Source: an uncultured Lachnospiraceae bacterium
GTDB lineage: Bacteria > Bacillota > Clostridia > Lachnospirales > Lachnospiraceae
NCBI GenBank assembly: GCA_910580005.1
Contig: CAJTXH010000014.1
Coordinates: 1 to 34,515 of the forward strand
Direction of reading: 5' to 3'
DNA: 34,515 nt
Part shown: positions 1-8,215 of the stretch, piece after piece
Layout: each line of letters begins with the position of its first letter
Numbering within the stretch: position 1 is the first letter of the stretch
Made by a program: the position numbers and the translations under genes
Notes under the pieces: generated by a model
What the model was told of the DNA's origin: nothing
Database searches by the model: none
What the model saw: the letters and a program-made list of their open reading frames with translations, nothing else

Positions 1-1278
1 CTTATAGCTTTCCACACCTGGCTGATTAAAGGGATTAACGCCTAAGACATATCCGCTCACACCACAGGCAAATTCAAAGAAATAGAACAATTCTCCCAGA
101 TAAAACTCATTCTGCTCCGGGATCGTTACCATGAGATTCGGTACATTTCCATCCGTATGTGCCAGAATTGTTCCATTCATTGCACTTTTATTGACAAAGT
201 CCATATCCTTTCCTGCAAGATAATTCAATCCATCTAAATCTACCGGTTCCTCCTTGAGTTCCACTGTGCTGCGGGATTTTTCCACATTCATCACCGTCTC
301 AAACATGATACGCGCACCGTCCTGGATAAACTGTCCCATAGAATGAAGATCTGTCGTCAAATCTACTGATGCCGGAAAGATACCCTTCTGGTCTTTTCCT
401 TCACTTTCACCATAAAGCTGTTTCCACCACTCTGCTATATAGTGGAATACTGGCTCATAGTTACAAAGGATTTCCACGCTCTTGCCCTTACGGAGAAGAA
501 TATTTCTTATTGCTGCATACTTAAGTGCTTCATTTTCTGAAAATCCTTTATTTAAGCAGACTTCCCTCATTGAAGCAGCACCTTCCATAAGCTTTGAAAT
601 ATCTGCCCCGCTTACAGCTATTGGAAGCAGGCCTACTGCTGTAAGTACAGAGAAACGTCCCCCTACATCATCAGGCACTACAAATGTTTCATATCCTTCT
701 TCTGTAGCAAGGCTCTTTAAAGCTCCTCTTTCCTTGTCAGTTGTAGCATAAATCCTCTTTGCTGCACCCTCTTTGCCATATTTCTTTTCAAGCATCTTCT
801 TGAAAATACGGAAAGCTACTGCTGGCTCTGTTGTTGTACCAGATTTACTTATAACATTTACAGAGAAGTCCCTGTCACCGATTACATCAATAAGCTGTGA
901 AAGGTATGTCCCGCTCAAGTTGTTGCCACAATAATAAATCTCAGGAGTCTTACGGATTTCACTGCTTACACTGTTATAGAAACTGTGCCTTAAAAATTCA
1001 ATTGCAGCCCTTGCCCCGAGGTAAGAGCCTCCAATACCAATTACAAGAAGGACCTCTGAATCAGACTGGATTTTTTCAGCAGCTTTTTTAATACGTCCAA
1101 ACTCTTCTACATCATATGCAACAGGAAGGTCAATCCATCCCAGGAAATCATTACCTGCCCCATTTCTGCTTAAAAGAACTTCTTTTGCATCGCTTACAAT
1201 TTTCTCCATAGACTTAATCTCATCATCTGAGATTACATTACATGCCAATGAATAGTCAAACTTCACCTGGTTTGCCAT
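1..1278 (-). CDS. pgi: Glucose-6-phosphate isomerase, 3' end cut by window edge
   Basis: Interconverts glucose-6-phosphate and fructose-6-phosphate in cytosolic glycolysis. The reading frame is open from the ATG at 1276-1278 to the first base of the window, giving 426 residues; bacterial Pgi of this type is about 450, so some 25 C-terminal residues lie outside. Visible family motifs include the phosphosugar-binding stretch VIGIGGSYLGARAA, the SKSGTTTEPAVAFRIF loop, and GVNPFNQPGVESYK at the very end of what is visible. The start is preceded by GGAGG about five bases upstream on the minus strand. It follows dnaB in the same direction but has a separate predicted promoter, so it is probably transcribed on its own. 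Identity is secure; only the missing C-terminus is unknown. Confidence 0.96.
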   Translation of the reverse strand, partial: MANQVKFDYSLACNVISDDEIKSMEKIVSDAKEVLLSRNGAGNDFLGWIDLPVAYDVEEFGRIKKAAEKIQSDSEVLLVIGIGGSYLGARAAIEFLRHSFYNSVSSEIRKTPEIYYCGNNLSGTYLSQLIDVIGDRDFSVNVISKSGTTTEPAVAFRIFKKMLEKKYGKEGAAKRIYATTDKERGALKSLATEEGYETFVVPDDVGGRFSVLTAVGLLPIAVSGADISKLMEGAASMREVCLNKGFSENEALKYAAIRNILLRKGKSVEILCNYEPVFHYIAEWWKQLYGESEGKDQKGIFPASVDLTTDLHSMGQFIQDGARIMFETVMNVEKSRSTVELKEEPVDLDGLNYLAGKDMDFVNKSAMNGTILAHTDGNVPNLMVTIPEQNEFYLGELFYFFEFACGVSGYVLGVNPFNQPGVESYK

Positions 1279-1325
1279 AATTCCTCCATTCCGTTGTATC
1301 AATAACAACATTTAATTAAATATTT

Positions 1326-1343
1326 TAGCAGTACGGACTGCTA
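1326..1343 (-). promoter_or_regulatory. Hairpin in the pgi 5' leader
   Basis: A perfect 7-bp stem (tagcagt at 1326-1332, actgcta at 1337-1343) with a 4-base loop lies between the predicted pgi promoter and the start codon. A further AT-rich pairing outside it extends the stem with a small bulge. No T run follows, so it is not a typical terminator; it may stabilise the mRNA or serve in regulation. Confidence 0.4.
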
Positions 1344-1365
1344 ATCCTAAAATATCTTATATCTT

Positions 1366-1394
1366 ATTTTATACACTTCTCACACTTAAATCAA
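1366..1394 (-). promoter_or_regulatory. Predicted sigma-A promoter of pgi
   Basis: On the minus strand TTGATT (1389-1394) is followed after 17 bases by TAAAAT (1366-1371), about 90 bases before the pgi start. This is close to the vegetative consensus and lies in the pgi-dnaB gap. Sequence match only. Confidence 0.55.
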
Positions 1395-1454
1395 GAAAGA
1401 TTTTCCATATTCCTAAAATTTTTTTTAAGCTGCAAAACCTGGTCTTGTTTAATA

Positions 1455-2798
1455 TTATATTGCAGAAATTTCCAGATTGCCAAATTTAGTAAACTGTGAC
1501 AGCCATGCAAGTTTTACTGAACCTGTAGGCCCGCTTCTCTGTTTGGCTATAATTACTTCTGCTACGCCCTTTTCCTCTGTATCAGGATTATAATACTCAT
1601 CCCTGTATAAAAACATTACCATATCTGCATCCTGTTCAATAGCACCAGATTCACGCAAGTCTGACAATAATGGTTTTTTATCAGGTCTTTGTTCAACTGC
1701 ACGTGAAAGCTGTGACAATGCTATAACTGGCACATCCAGCTCCCTTGCCATCACTTTAAGTGCACGTGATATATCTGATATCTCCTGCTGCCTGTTCTCA
1801 CCTTTTCTTTTGCCTGCACCTGACATAAGCTGCAGGTAATCTATTATTACAAGGTCAAGCCCTTTTTCGATTTTAAGCCTGCGGCATTTTGAACGCAGTT
1901 CCTGGGCAGTTATCCCGGAAGTATCATCTATTACAAGATTTGAATTGCCAATTTTACGAACACTTCCCACCAGCTTGTCCCAGTCCTCATCTTCTAAATC
2001 ACCAGTCCTTATTTTCTGTGAATCAACATGTGAGTTCATGGAAAGCATACGCTTAACAAGCTGCTCCTTGCTCATTTCAAGACTGAATACTGCTATAGTG
2101 CTTTTGCTGTGTAGTGCCATATATTCTGCAATATTAAGCACAAATGCAGTTTTGCCCATAGCGGGTCTTGCTGCAATAAGTATAAGGTCGGATTTCTGCA
2201 ATCCTGCTGTTTTATAATCAAGGTCACGGAAGCCTGTTTCAAGACCTGTAATATGCCCCTTCTGCTTTGCTGCTTTTTCAATGCTGTCAAGTGTCCTGAG
2301 CACTATGTCACGTATAGGTTCAAACTGGCTTCCGCCACGTTTCTGCAGCACATCAAATATATTTTTCTCCGCCTCATCAAGTATATCACCAGCTGGCTGC
2401 CTGTCCATATAACAATTATTACTTATATGCTCAGTTACTTGTATAAGCCTCCTTAACATAGCCTTATCATGTACTATTGCAGCATAGTGCCTTATATTGG
2501 CAGATGTTGGCACACTTCCTATAAGACCCCCTATAAACTCTACACTTGACAGTTCTGGTGGCACTTCCTTTTCCCTCAGTTTATCCTGGAGGGTAACAAG
2601 GTCTGTTCCAATCCCTGACTTATACATTTCTGCAAGCGCATCAAATATTATACCATATTGCCCCTGGTAAAAGTCTTCTGCTGACAGCATTTCCAGGGCA
2701 GCAAGCATGGCATCAGAATCCATAATCATAGAGCCAATTACTGCACGTTCTGCTTCTACATTATGTGGTGGTATTCTTTTTATTGCTTCCTCCTGCAT
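1455..2798 (-). CDS. dnaB: Replicative DNA helicase DnaB
   Basis: Hexameric 5'-3' helicase that unwinds DNA at the replication fork (called DnaC in Bacillus). The 447-residue product has the N-terminal DnaB domain (begins MQEEAIKRIPPHNVEAERAV), then a RecA-like ATPase core with Walker A ARPAMGKTAF near residues 203-212, Walker B around LDLVIIDYLQLM, and the DLRESGAIEQDADMV stretch. Length is normal and there is no intein. An ATG 27 bases further upstream is in frame, but the chosen ATG at 2796-2798 has GGAGG seven bases before it, which decides the start. It follows rplI and gdpP, a neighbourhood conserved in Firmicutes, and is probably co-transcribed with them. Confidence 0.97.
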   Translation of the reverse strand: MQEEAIKRIPPHNVEAERAVIGSMIMDSDAMLAALEMLSAEDFYQGQYGIIFDALAEMYKSGIGTDLVTLQDKLREKEVPPELSSVEFIGGLIGSVPTSANIRHYAAIVHDKAMLRRLIQVTEHISNNCYMDRQPAGDILDEAEKNIFDVLQKRGGSQFEPIRDIVLRTLDSIEKAAKQKGHITGLETGFRDLDYKTAGLQKSDLILIAARPAMGKTAFVLNIAEYMALHSKSTIAVFSLEMSKEQLVKRMLSMNSHVDSQKIRTGDLEDEDWDKLVGSVRKIGNSNLVIDDTSGITAQELRSKCRRLKIEKGLDLVIIDYLQLMSGAGKRKGENRQQEISDISRALKVMARELDVPVIALSQLSRAVEQRPDKKPLLSDLRESGAIEQDADMVMFLYRDEYYNPDTEEKGVAEVIIAKQRSGPTGSVKLAWLSQFTKFGNLEISAI

Positions 2799-2854
2799 TG
2801 TAATCCTCCATCTGGTAAAAGGCATTTTATGTTACAATAACATTATAACAAAAT

Positions 2855-3301
2855 TTATGCTTCCTGGACTACTACCTTAAGTCCGCCTGTAACCTTTGGA
2901 TGGAGTTTAATAGCGAGGTTATATGTCCCTGGGCTTTTTACTGGTACATCAAGTGTCATTTTCTTTTTATCAATTTCATAGCCAAGCTGTTCCTTTATAG
3001 CAGCAGCAATCTCTTTTGTTGAAACAGAACCAAAGCTCCTGCCTCCTGAACCTGTTTTAATTGAAACTTTTACAGACTTATCCTTTAATTCATCTGCAAA
3101 TGCCTTTGCCTCATCGAACTTTTCCTGTGCAACTTTCTCTTCATGCTGTTTCTGCAGCTTTAATTCATTAAGGTTCTTTGCTGTTGCTTCCCTGCCAAGA
3201 TTTTTCTTGAAAATATAGTTTCTTGCATAACCATCACTTACTTTTACAATTTCACCCTTTTTTCCAAGTGATTTTACATCTTCCAATAAAATTACTTCCA
3301 T
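2855..3301 (-). CDS. rplI: 50S ribosomal protein L9
   Basis: Structural protein of the large ribosomal subunit that binds 23S rRNA. The 148 residues show the two-domain L9 layout: N-terminal rRNA-binding domain beginning MEVILLEDVKSLGKKGEIV, with GYARNYIF, then a long charged connecting helix (about residues 45-80), and a C-terminal domain with GGRSFGSVSTKEIAAAI. An upstream in-frame ATG would add seven residues, but the L9 family starts at MEV and an AAGGAGA ribosome binding site sits just before it. The start lies one base beyond the gdpP stop, consistent with translational coupling; dnaB follows 56 bases downstream. Confidence 0.98.
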   Translation of the reverse strand: MEVILLEDVKSLGKKGEIVKVSDGYARNYIFKKNLGREATAKNLNELKLQKQHEEKVAQEKFDEAKAFADELKDKSVKVSIKTGSGGRSFGSVSTKEIAAAIKEQLGYEIDKKKMTLDVPVKSPGTYNLAIKLHPKVTGGLKVVVQEA

Positions 3302-3302
3302 T

Positions 3303-5351
3303 TTATATTTCTCCTTCCTCAATCATATTATCAACCTGTTTCCTGATAATTCCTTTTGCCTCTTCCATGCTTGTATCTTTAAGCTGTGCGCCTGCCATAT
3401 TAATATGCCCACCGCCCCCAATCCTTTCCATCATAAGCTGTACATTTACCTCATCTATGGAACGTGCACTTATATAAATCTTACCTTTATATTTAGTAAG
3501 CACAAAAGACGCTTTTACACCATTTATATCAAGAAGCGAGTTAGCAATTTTAGAAGCCACTACAGTTGGTGATTCCACACCTTCTGACTGGCTCTCAGCT
3601 ATTGCATACACATTTTTGTATAGCTCTGTATCTTGTATTGCAGCAGCACGTACCTTATACTCTTTTAAGTCTTCACGGAAAACTTTCCTTACCCTGACAG
3701 AATCTGCCCCACTTCTTCTAAGATAAGCCATTGCCTCAAATGTCCTTACCCCTGTCCTGTTTGAAAAATAATTTGTATCAATCATAATGCCAGCATACAT
3801 AGCTTCTGCTTCAGCAGGTCTTAGCTTAAGCCCGTTTCCTATATACTGTAAAATTTCTGCGACCATTTCACACGCAGAAGATGCATAAGGCTCAATATAG
3901 AAAAGTACTGCCTTATCAACTGCATCACCTGCCTGGCGGTGGTGGTCTATTACAACAACTGTCTGTGCCATTTCGATAAGTGCAGGGCACTCTGTGTAAC
4001 TTCCCCTGTTAACATCAACAATAACAAGCACTGTGCTTTCATCAACCAAATCCATTGCCATTTCACCGCTTATTATCATGTCATCTTCATATTCTTTTGT
4101 ATAAAACCTTTCTTTAATTGCATGTACTGATGAATCAGTATCGCCAAGTACAATATGTGCTTTCCTGTTCAGTGTACGTGCAATGCGGTAAATCCCTACA
4201 GATGCACCAAAAGCATCAACATCACTTATGGAATGCCCCATTACAACAACCCGTTCTTTGCCTTCAATAAGTTCCTTTAATGCATGGGCTTTAACACGTG
4301 CCTTAACACGTGTATTTCTTTCAACTTGTACGCTTTTGCCACCAAAAAACAGTTCCTGGTCACCGCTTTTAATAACTGCCTGGTCACCACCACGCCCAAG
4401 TGCAAGGTCAATAGCAGCCCTTGCCAAATCATAACGTGCTGCAAAAGTTTCTTTGCCAATACCAATGCCTATACTTATAGTTGCTATCTGGCCATTACCT
4501 ATACTTATATTCCTTACTTCTTCCAGTATGGAAAACCTGCCTGATTTCAGTTCAGAAAGGTAGCATTGTTTAAATACAAAGAAAATTTTATCCTTTTCAA
4601 TCTTTTTAGAAATAGCATCTATGCCTTGCATATATTTATTTATTTTTCTGTCAATAAGGGCTGTCATAAGCGACTGGCGTACTTCATCTATACTGTCAAT
4701 AAGTTCATCGTAATTATCAATATACAAAAGCCCTGCTACAAGGTTTTCCTCTTCCCTTTTCTGCTCCAGCTCCATCATATCGGTTTCATCATGTAGGAAC
4801 AGTGAAATAATTGTATTATAATCAATTAGCTGGTTTATATCACTCTGTACTTCCAGTCCATTTATCTCATCAGAAACCACAAGGCGCATATCTGCCCTGT
4901 AATACCTGTCTTTAAATTTAACATGCACAACTTTCAGGTCATAATCATGTGGCAGCTTTTCTATTGTTATTTCTGGAAAAATATTGCTGATATTCCTCCT
5001 TGCTGCCTTTTTATTAACAATTACTTTAATAAATTCCTCGTTTCCCCATAAAAGATGTCCATCCTCATTTAAAATAGCATATGGGACTGCAAGGTTTTCA
5101 ACTATTTCCATCTGGAGCTGCCCATAATTAGCAGCAAATTCAATAAGTTCCCTTTGTAAACGCCTTTTACCTGCCATTATAATTACTAAACATACAATTA
5201 TGTATACAACAAGGTAAAAAAGCCCTATTAAACCTGCTTTAATATTATATAAAAATAACTGCACATCCATTACAGCAAACAGAACACTAAGCAATACAGG
5301 CCATCTTAAAAGTAATTTTAAAACACCCTTAAGCTTAATTTTATGGTTCAT
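3303..5351 (-). CDS. gdpP: Cyclic-di-AMP phosphodiesterase GdpP (YybT family)
   Basis: Membrane-bound enzyme that hydrolyses the second messenger c-di-AMP, so it influences potassium and osmotic balance and wall stress. The 682 residues run as follows: two membrane helices (about 15-60), a PAS-like region (about 80-165), a degenerate GGDEF domain (about 205-330), then DHH and DHHA1 domains. Metal-binding residues are visible at H373, D377 and D379 (GHSISDVDAFG), D446 (VIVDVNRG) and D469-H470-H471, with the DHHA1 motif GGGGHINMAG near the C-terminus. The start at 5349-5351 is chosen over in-frame upstream ATGs because GAGGGGA precedes it at good spacing. It is the first gene of gdpP-rplI-dnaB and has a near-perfect promoter just upstream. 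Confidence 0.95.
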   Translation of the reverse strand: MNHKIKLKGVLKLLLRWPVLLSVLFAVMDVQLFLYNIKAGLIGLFYLVVYIIVCLVIIMAGKRRLQRELIEFAANYGQLQMEIVENLAVPYAILNEDGHLLWGNEEFIKVIVNKKAARRNISNIFPEITIEKLPHDYDLKVVHVKFKDRYYRADMRLVVSDEINGLEVQSDINQLIDYNTIISLFLHDETDMMELEQKREEENLVAGLLYIDNYDELIDSIDEVRQSLMTALIDRKINKYMQGIDAISKKIEKDKIFFVFKQCYLSELKSGRFSILEEVRNISIGNGQIATISIGIGIGKETFAARYDLARAAIDLALGRGGDQAVIKSGDQELFFGGKSVQVERNTRVKARVKAHALKELIEGKERVVVMGHSISDVDAFGASVGIYRIARTLNRKAHIVLGDTDSSVHAIKERFYTKEYEDDMIISGEMAMDLVDESTVLVIVDVNRGSYTECPALIEMAQTVVVIDHHRQAGDAVDKAVLFYIEPYASSACEMVAEILQYIGNGLKLRPAEAEAMYAGIMIDTNYFSNRTGVRTFEAMAYLRRSGADSVRVRKVFREDLKEYKVRAAAIQDTELYKNVYAIAESQSEGVESPTVVASKIANSLLDINGVKASFVLTKYKGKIYISARSIDEVNVQLMMERIGGGGHINMAGAQLKDTSMEEAKGIIRKQVDNMIEEGEI

Positions 5352-5426
5352 AAATCCCCTCATTCTTTCTTTGTGCAGTGCTAATGTAAGAAATATGCAC
5401 CACACCAACAATACGCTAACTATAAA

Positions 5427-5455
5427 ATTATATCATTATTATATTTCATAGTCAA
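5427..5455 (-). promoter_or_regulatory. Predicted strong sigma-A promoter of gdpP-rplI-dnaB
   Basis: On the minus strand TTGACT (5450-5455), a 17-base spacer, then TATAAT (5427-5432) with an extended -10 TGA in front. It sits immediately after the upstream methyltransferase stop codon and about 75 bases before the gdpP start. This is one of the best consensus promoters in the window. Confidence 0.75.
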
Positions 5456-5464
5456 ACTTATGGT

Positions 5465-6325
5465 TCATCTTTCCCACCGTCCTGATGCACCACAAGGCAG
5501 CACAAGCCCATTAGAGGAAACTGGCACGCCTATTTCCTGCGCTTCTGCCTTCCCCCCATACTTTTTAACTATTTCAAGGTTTAACATATAAGACAGGACT
5601 GCCGGCTGTAAACCTGTTGTATAAGAATTAATTAGCACAAATAATGGTTTTTCTGGCAGCAACTGGACACATAGCTTTAGAAACATATGTATTTTTTCTT
5701 CAATCTTCCAGATTTCGCCTTTTGGCCCACGCCCATAAGAAGGAGGGTCCATGATAATTGCATCATATTTTCTGCCACGCCTGGTTTCACGCTCCACAAA
5801 TTTTACACAGTCATCAACAATCCACCGTACAGGGGCATCCACAAAACCAGAAGCTGCCATATTTTCCCTTGCCCATGACACCATGCCCTTTGAAGCATCA
5901 ACATGGGTAACACTTGCACCTGCTTCCACTGCTGCAAGTGTTGCTCCGCCTGTATATGCAAATAAATTAAGCACATTAATTTTCCTGCCTGCGTTCCTGA
6001 TTTTCTCCCCTGCCCAGTCCCAGTTAACTGCCTGCTCTGGAAAAATCCCTGTATGCTTGAATTTAAATGGCTGCAAATTAAACCGCAGTTTTTTGTACCC
6101 TATCTGCCATACATCAGGCAGGTTAAAAAACTTCCAGCTTCCGCCTCCTTTGCTGCTTCGGTAATAATGCCCATTATGCTTTCTCCATCCTGCTGCCTTC
6201 TTCTCTGTATTCCAGATAACCTGTGGGTCTGGGCGCACAAGGATATAATCCCCCCATCTCTCCAGTTTCTCTCCACAGGATGTATCTATAATTTCATAAT
6301 CTTTCCATCCATCAGCAATCCACAT
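5465..6325 (-). CDS. Class I SAM-dependent methyltransferase (COG1092-like)
   Basis: Probable S-adenosylmethionine-dependent methyltransferase of the RlmI/RlmK-like group (COG1092), whose known members methylate 23S rRNA. In 286 residues it shows an N-terminal region rich in Trp and Tyr without an obvious PUA domain, then a Rossmann fold with motif I VLNLFAYTGGATLAAVEAGA (about 118-137), an acidic residue at THVDAS that should bind the SAM ribose, and the catalytic-type motif DPPSYGRGPKGE (193-204). The start at 6323-6325 is preferred over an ATG 12 bases upstream because GGAGG overlaps that upstream position and is correctly spaced for this one. Substrate is not known. It lies upstream of gdpP, which has its own promoter. 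Confidence 0.82.
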   Translation of the reverse strand: MWIADGWKDYEIIDTSCGEKLERWGDYILVRPDPQVIWNTEKKAAGWRKHNGHYYRSSKGGGSWKFFNLPDVWQIGYKKLRFNLQPFKFKHTGIFPEQAVNWDWAGEKIRNAGRKINVLNLFAYTGGATLAAVEAGASVTHVDASKGMVSWARENMAASGFVDAPVRWIVDDCVKFVERETRRGRKYDAIIMDPPSYGRGPKGEIWKIEEKIHMFLKLCVQLLPEKPLFVLINSYTTGLQPAVLSYMLNLEIVKKYGGKAEAQEIGVPVSSNGLVLPCGASGRWER

Positions 6326-6465
6326 TTTATCCTCCATCTTTTAAACAATATATGCATTGTAAAATACTTTGCCTGTTTTACTGTGTTTCTGGTTATATAT
6401 TCAAGTGTACTTTATCAAATGGAATTAGTCAATAAATAATAAACTGTGAACAAGCCTTTATAAAC

Positions 6466-6479
6466 GTCACTATTCACAG
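6466..6479 (-). repeat. 14-bp dispersed motif, copy 1
   Basis: Minus strand ctgtgaatagtgac. It matches 13 of 14 bases of the motif at 22011-22024 on the plus strand. Here its ttcacag end also pairs with ctgtgaa at 6444-6450, giving a 7-bp inverted repeat with a 22-base spacer. Both copies are intergenic. Function unknown. Confidence 0.4.
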
Positions 6480-6494
6480 CAGGTTAAATACAGA

Positions 6495-6532
6495 GTGCCA
6501 GACAGCCCAGACAGTACAAAGCGGCCTGGCAC
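6495..6532 (-). terminator. Hairpin downstream of the small gene at 6570-6785
   Basis: gtgccag (6495-6501) pairs with ctggcac (6526-6532) around a 24-base loop, which contains an 8-base direct repeat (ccagacag at 6498-6505 and 6507-6514). The loop is long and no strong T run follows on either strand, so this is at best a weak terminator. Confidence 0.3.
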
Positions 6533-6569
6533 ACCTTTTATACTACAAGGTTTTATGATATCTTGTATA

Positions 6570-6785
6570 TTATCCCTGGAAACTGTTTGTAGCAAGCCTG
6601 TCAACAAGCTGGCTCATTTGTTCTTTATAATTTTCCAGTTTTTTCTCTGTTGCAAGTTTCCTCTCATAATCCTTTGCAGTCATTTTTATATCACTGCTAT
6701 TAATGCTTCCATGTGTGCTGTAAGCCTCTTTTTTATCAATGGCATTAACATTTCTGTCTTCATTTTTATTATTAGTAGTATTCAT
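6570..6785 (-). CDS. Small hydrophilic protein of unknown function
   Basis: A 71-residue protein I do not recognise. It is highly charged with no membrane segment or Cys. The first 30 or so residues are Asn/Asp/Ser-rich and look disordered; the last 40 (from MTAKDYERKLATEKKLENYK) are predicted by eye to be an amphipathic helix. The case for a real gene is a good ribosome binding site (AGGAGAGG, about seven bases before the ATG), no overlap with another gene, and amino-acid composition typical of protein rather than translated AT-rich spacer. It is transcribed away from the ytvI-like gene, which suggests, but does not show, a spore or cell-surface context. Confidence 0.55.
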   Translation of the reverse strand: MNTTNNKNEDRNVNAIDKKEAYSTHGSINSSDIKMTAKDYERKLATEKKLENYKEQMSQLVDRLATNSFQG

Positions 6786-6968
6786 TAATATTCCTCTCCT
6801 TTATTGGATTTTAATAATGCAATATTTATAATTGCTATAAAAATATTATTTACTTATAGCATTTTTTAATGTATCACGGATTATGCAATTAATTGGTAAT
6901 ATAAGAATTTATAAATTTAGCGTAATAACATATATTGTAAATTTTCTATGTGAATATTGCCCTCTTTT

Positions 6969-6997
6969 TTGCAGACAATACTACAGAACTATATTAT
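6969..6997 (+). promoter_or_regulatory. Possible promoter of the ytvI-like gene
   Basis: TTGCAG (6969-6974), a 17-base spacer, and TATTAT (6992-6997) lie 37 bases before the start at 7035. The match to the vegetative consensus is moderate. If the gene is sporulation-controlled, a different sigma factor would be used and this match would be chance. Confidence 0.35.
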
Positions 6998-7034
6998 TCC
7001 AGTGGTTTGTGTTTTATAAAAATGGAGGAATTTT

Positions 7035-8084
7035 ATGCATACCCGTTCACTTTTAAAAACTCTTGCTATTATTTCTGTAATAACGGCTGTTGTCTGCCTT
7101 TCACTTAAATATTTACTGCCACTTATTTTCCCATTTGTAACAGCATATATTTTTATGCGGATGCTGCTTCCTGCCATCAGGTTTTTAAATAAAAAATGCG
7201 GCCTTCCTTCCTGGTTTTCATATAGCAGTGTACTGTCTGCCTTTTTCCTGTCTGCTTCTGGTGCTTTTATACTGCTGGTCTGGGTATTATGCAGGCAGAT
7301 ACAGCTTTTAATTAATAATTTCCCTGTATATTACCAGCTTTATAGCAGCCTGTTTTATAATTCCCTTAATAAATGCTGTAATTGTATTGACTACTATTTT
7401 AGTATGCAAAATGGTACTGCATTAAATTTTGCCAATGAAAAACTTGCAGACCTGCAGACCTGTTATATTGATAAACTGTTTAATAATGCAGGGCAGATTT
7501 TTTCGGGATGTGTCAATGTTTTTGCCCGTGTTATGGCACTTATAATAATAATTGTAATAGGAATGATAGTTTTATGCAGAGATATTGATAAAATCCACAA
7601 TGTATATGCCAGAAGCCGTTTTTATCCACAAATACATAAGATAATGCACACCCTTAAAGAAACAGGGCTTGGCTATCTTAAATCCCAGGGTATCATAATA
7701 TGTGCAAACTGGTTTGTATGCAGTATTGCTTTTATGTTAATACAGAACCCATATTTTATACTTATAGGGCTTGCAATATCCCTAGTTGATGCACTCCCAA
7801 TACTTGGAAGCGGCATGGTATTATGCCCTGTTGGCATATATTATATTTTCCACAATAATTTTGCCTATGCAGCAATTCTATTTGCAGCATATATTATAAC
7901 TGTATTTGTGCGTGAAATACTTGAAGCAAAACTGCTTGGCGGAAATATGGATATACTTCCTTTTTTTATGCTTTTATCGATTTACACTGGGCTTAAAATA
8001 TTTGGTATTACAGGAATAGTCCTTGGTCCATTTGGAGTTGTTATTATAAGGACAATTTATAAGACATTTACCGGATCAAATTGA
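7035..8084 (+). CDS. AI-2E family / YtvI-like integral membrane protein
   Basis: A 349-residue polytopic membrane protein of the AI-2E transporter family (PF01594 type). Its size and layout recall the sporulation membrane protein YtvI: a helix pair at about residues 10-45, another helix at 60-90, a central soluble stretch with several Cys (about 95-165), then at least four helices to the C-terminus. The conserved C-terminal region is visible as ISLVDALPILGSGMVLCPVG and, later, ITGIVLGPFG. GGAGG lies six bases before the ATG. The biochemical role of the family is not firmly established; members have been linked to solute export, and YtvI to sporulation by expression. A general permease is the alternative reading. 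Confidence 0.75.
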   Translation: MHTRSLLKTLAIISVITAVVCLSLKYLLPLIFPFVTAYIFMRMLLPAIRFLNKKCGLPSWFSYSSVLSAFFLSASGAFILLVWVLCRQIQLLINNFPVYYQLYSSLFYNSLNKCCNCIDYYFSMQNGTALNFANEKLADLQTCYIDKLFNNAGQIFSGCVNVFARVMALIIIIVIGMIVLCRDIDKIHNVYARSRFYPQIHKIMHTLKETGLGYLKSQGIIICANWFVCSIAFMLIQNPYFILIGLAISLVDALPILGSGMVLCPVGIYYIFHNNFAYAAILFAAYIITVFVREILEAKLLGGNMDILPFFMLLSIYTGLKIFGITGIVLGPFGVVIIRTIYKTFTGSN

Positions 8085-8123
8085 AGAATTATTGGTATTC
8101 CAGTACAATAATATTAATTAAAA

Positions 8124-8164
8124 AACCTGGCAATCCATACATACTGTTTATGGCTTGCCAGGTT
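8124..8164 (-). terminator. Rho-independent terminator between convergent genes
   Basis: Ten-base perfect stem (aacctggcaa at 8124-8133 with ttgccaggtt at 8155-8164), with inner pairing ccata/tatgg. On the minus strand it is followed by a run of T, so it ends the G3E GTPase transcript; it may also act on the plus-strand membrane-protein gene. Confidence 0.8.
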
Positions 8165-8215
8165 AAATAATTTATATTCTTATAAATGTTTTAATGTAAT
8201 AAATTTTTCTGTTTT

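Noticed and set aside
6495..6788. Plus-strand open frame over the small gene
   Set aside because: It is the complement of the 71-residue gene, has no ribosome binding site, and its product is low-complexity hydrophobic.
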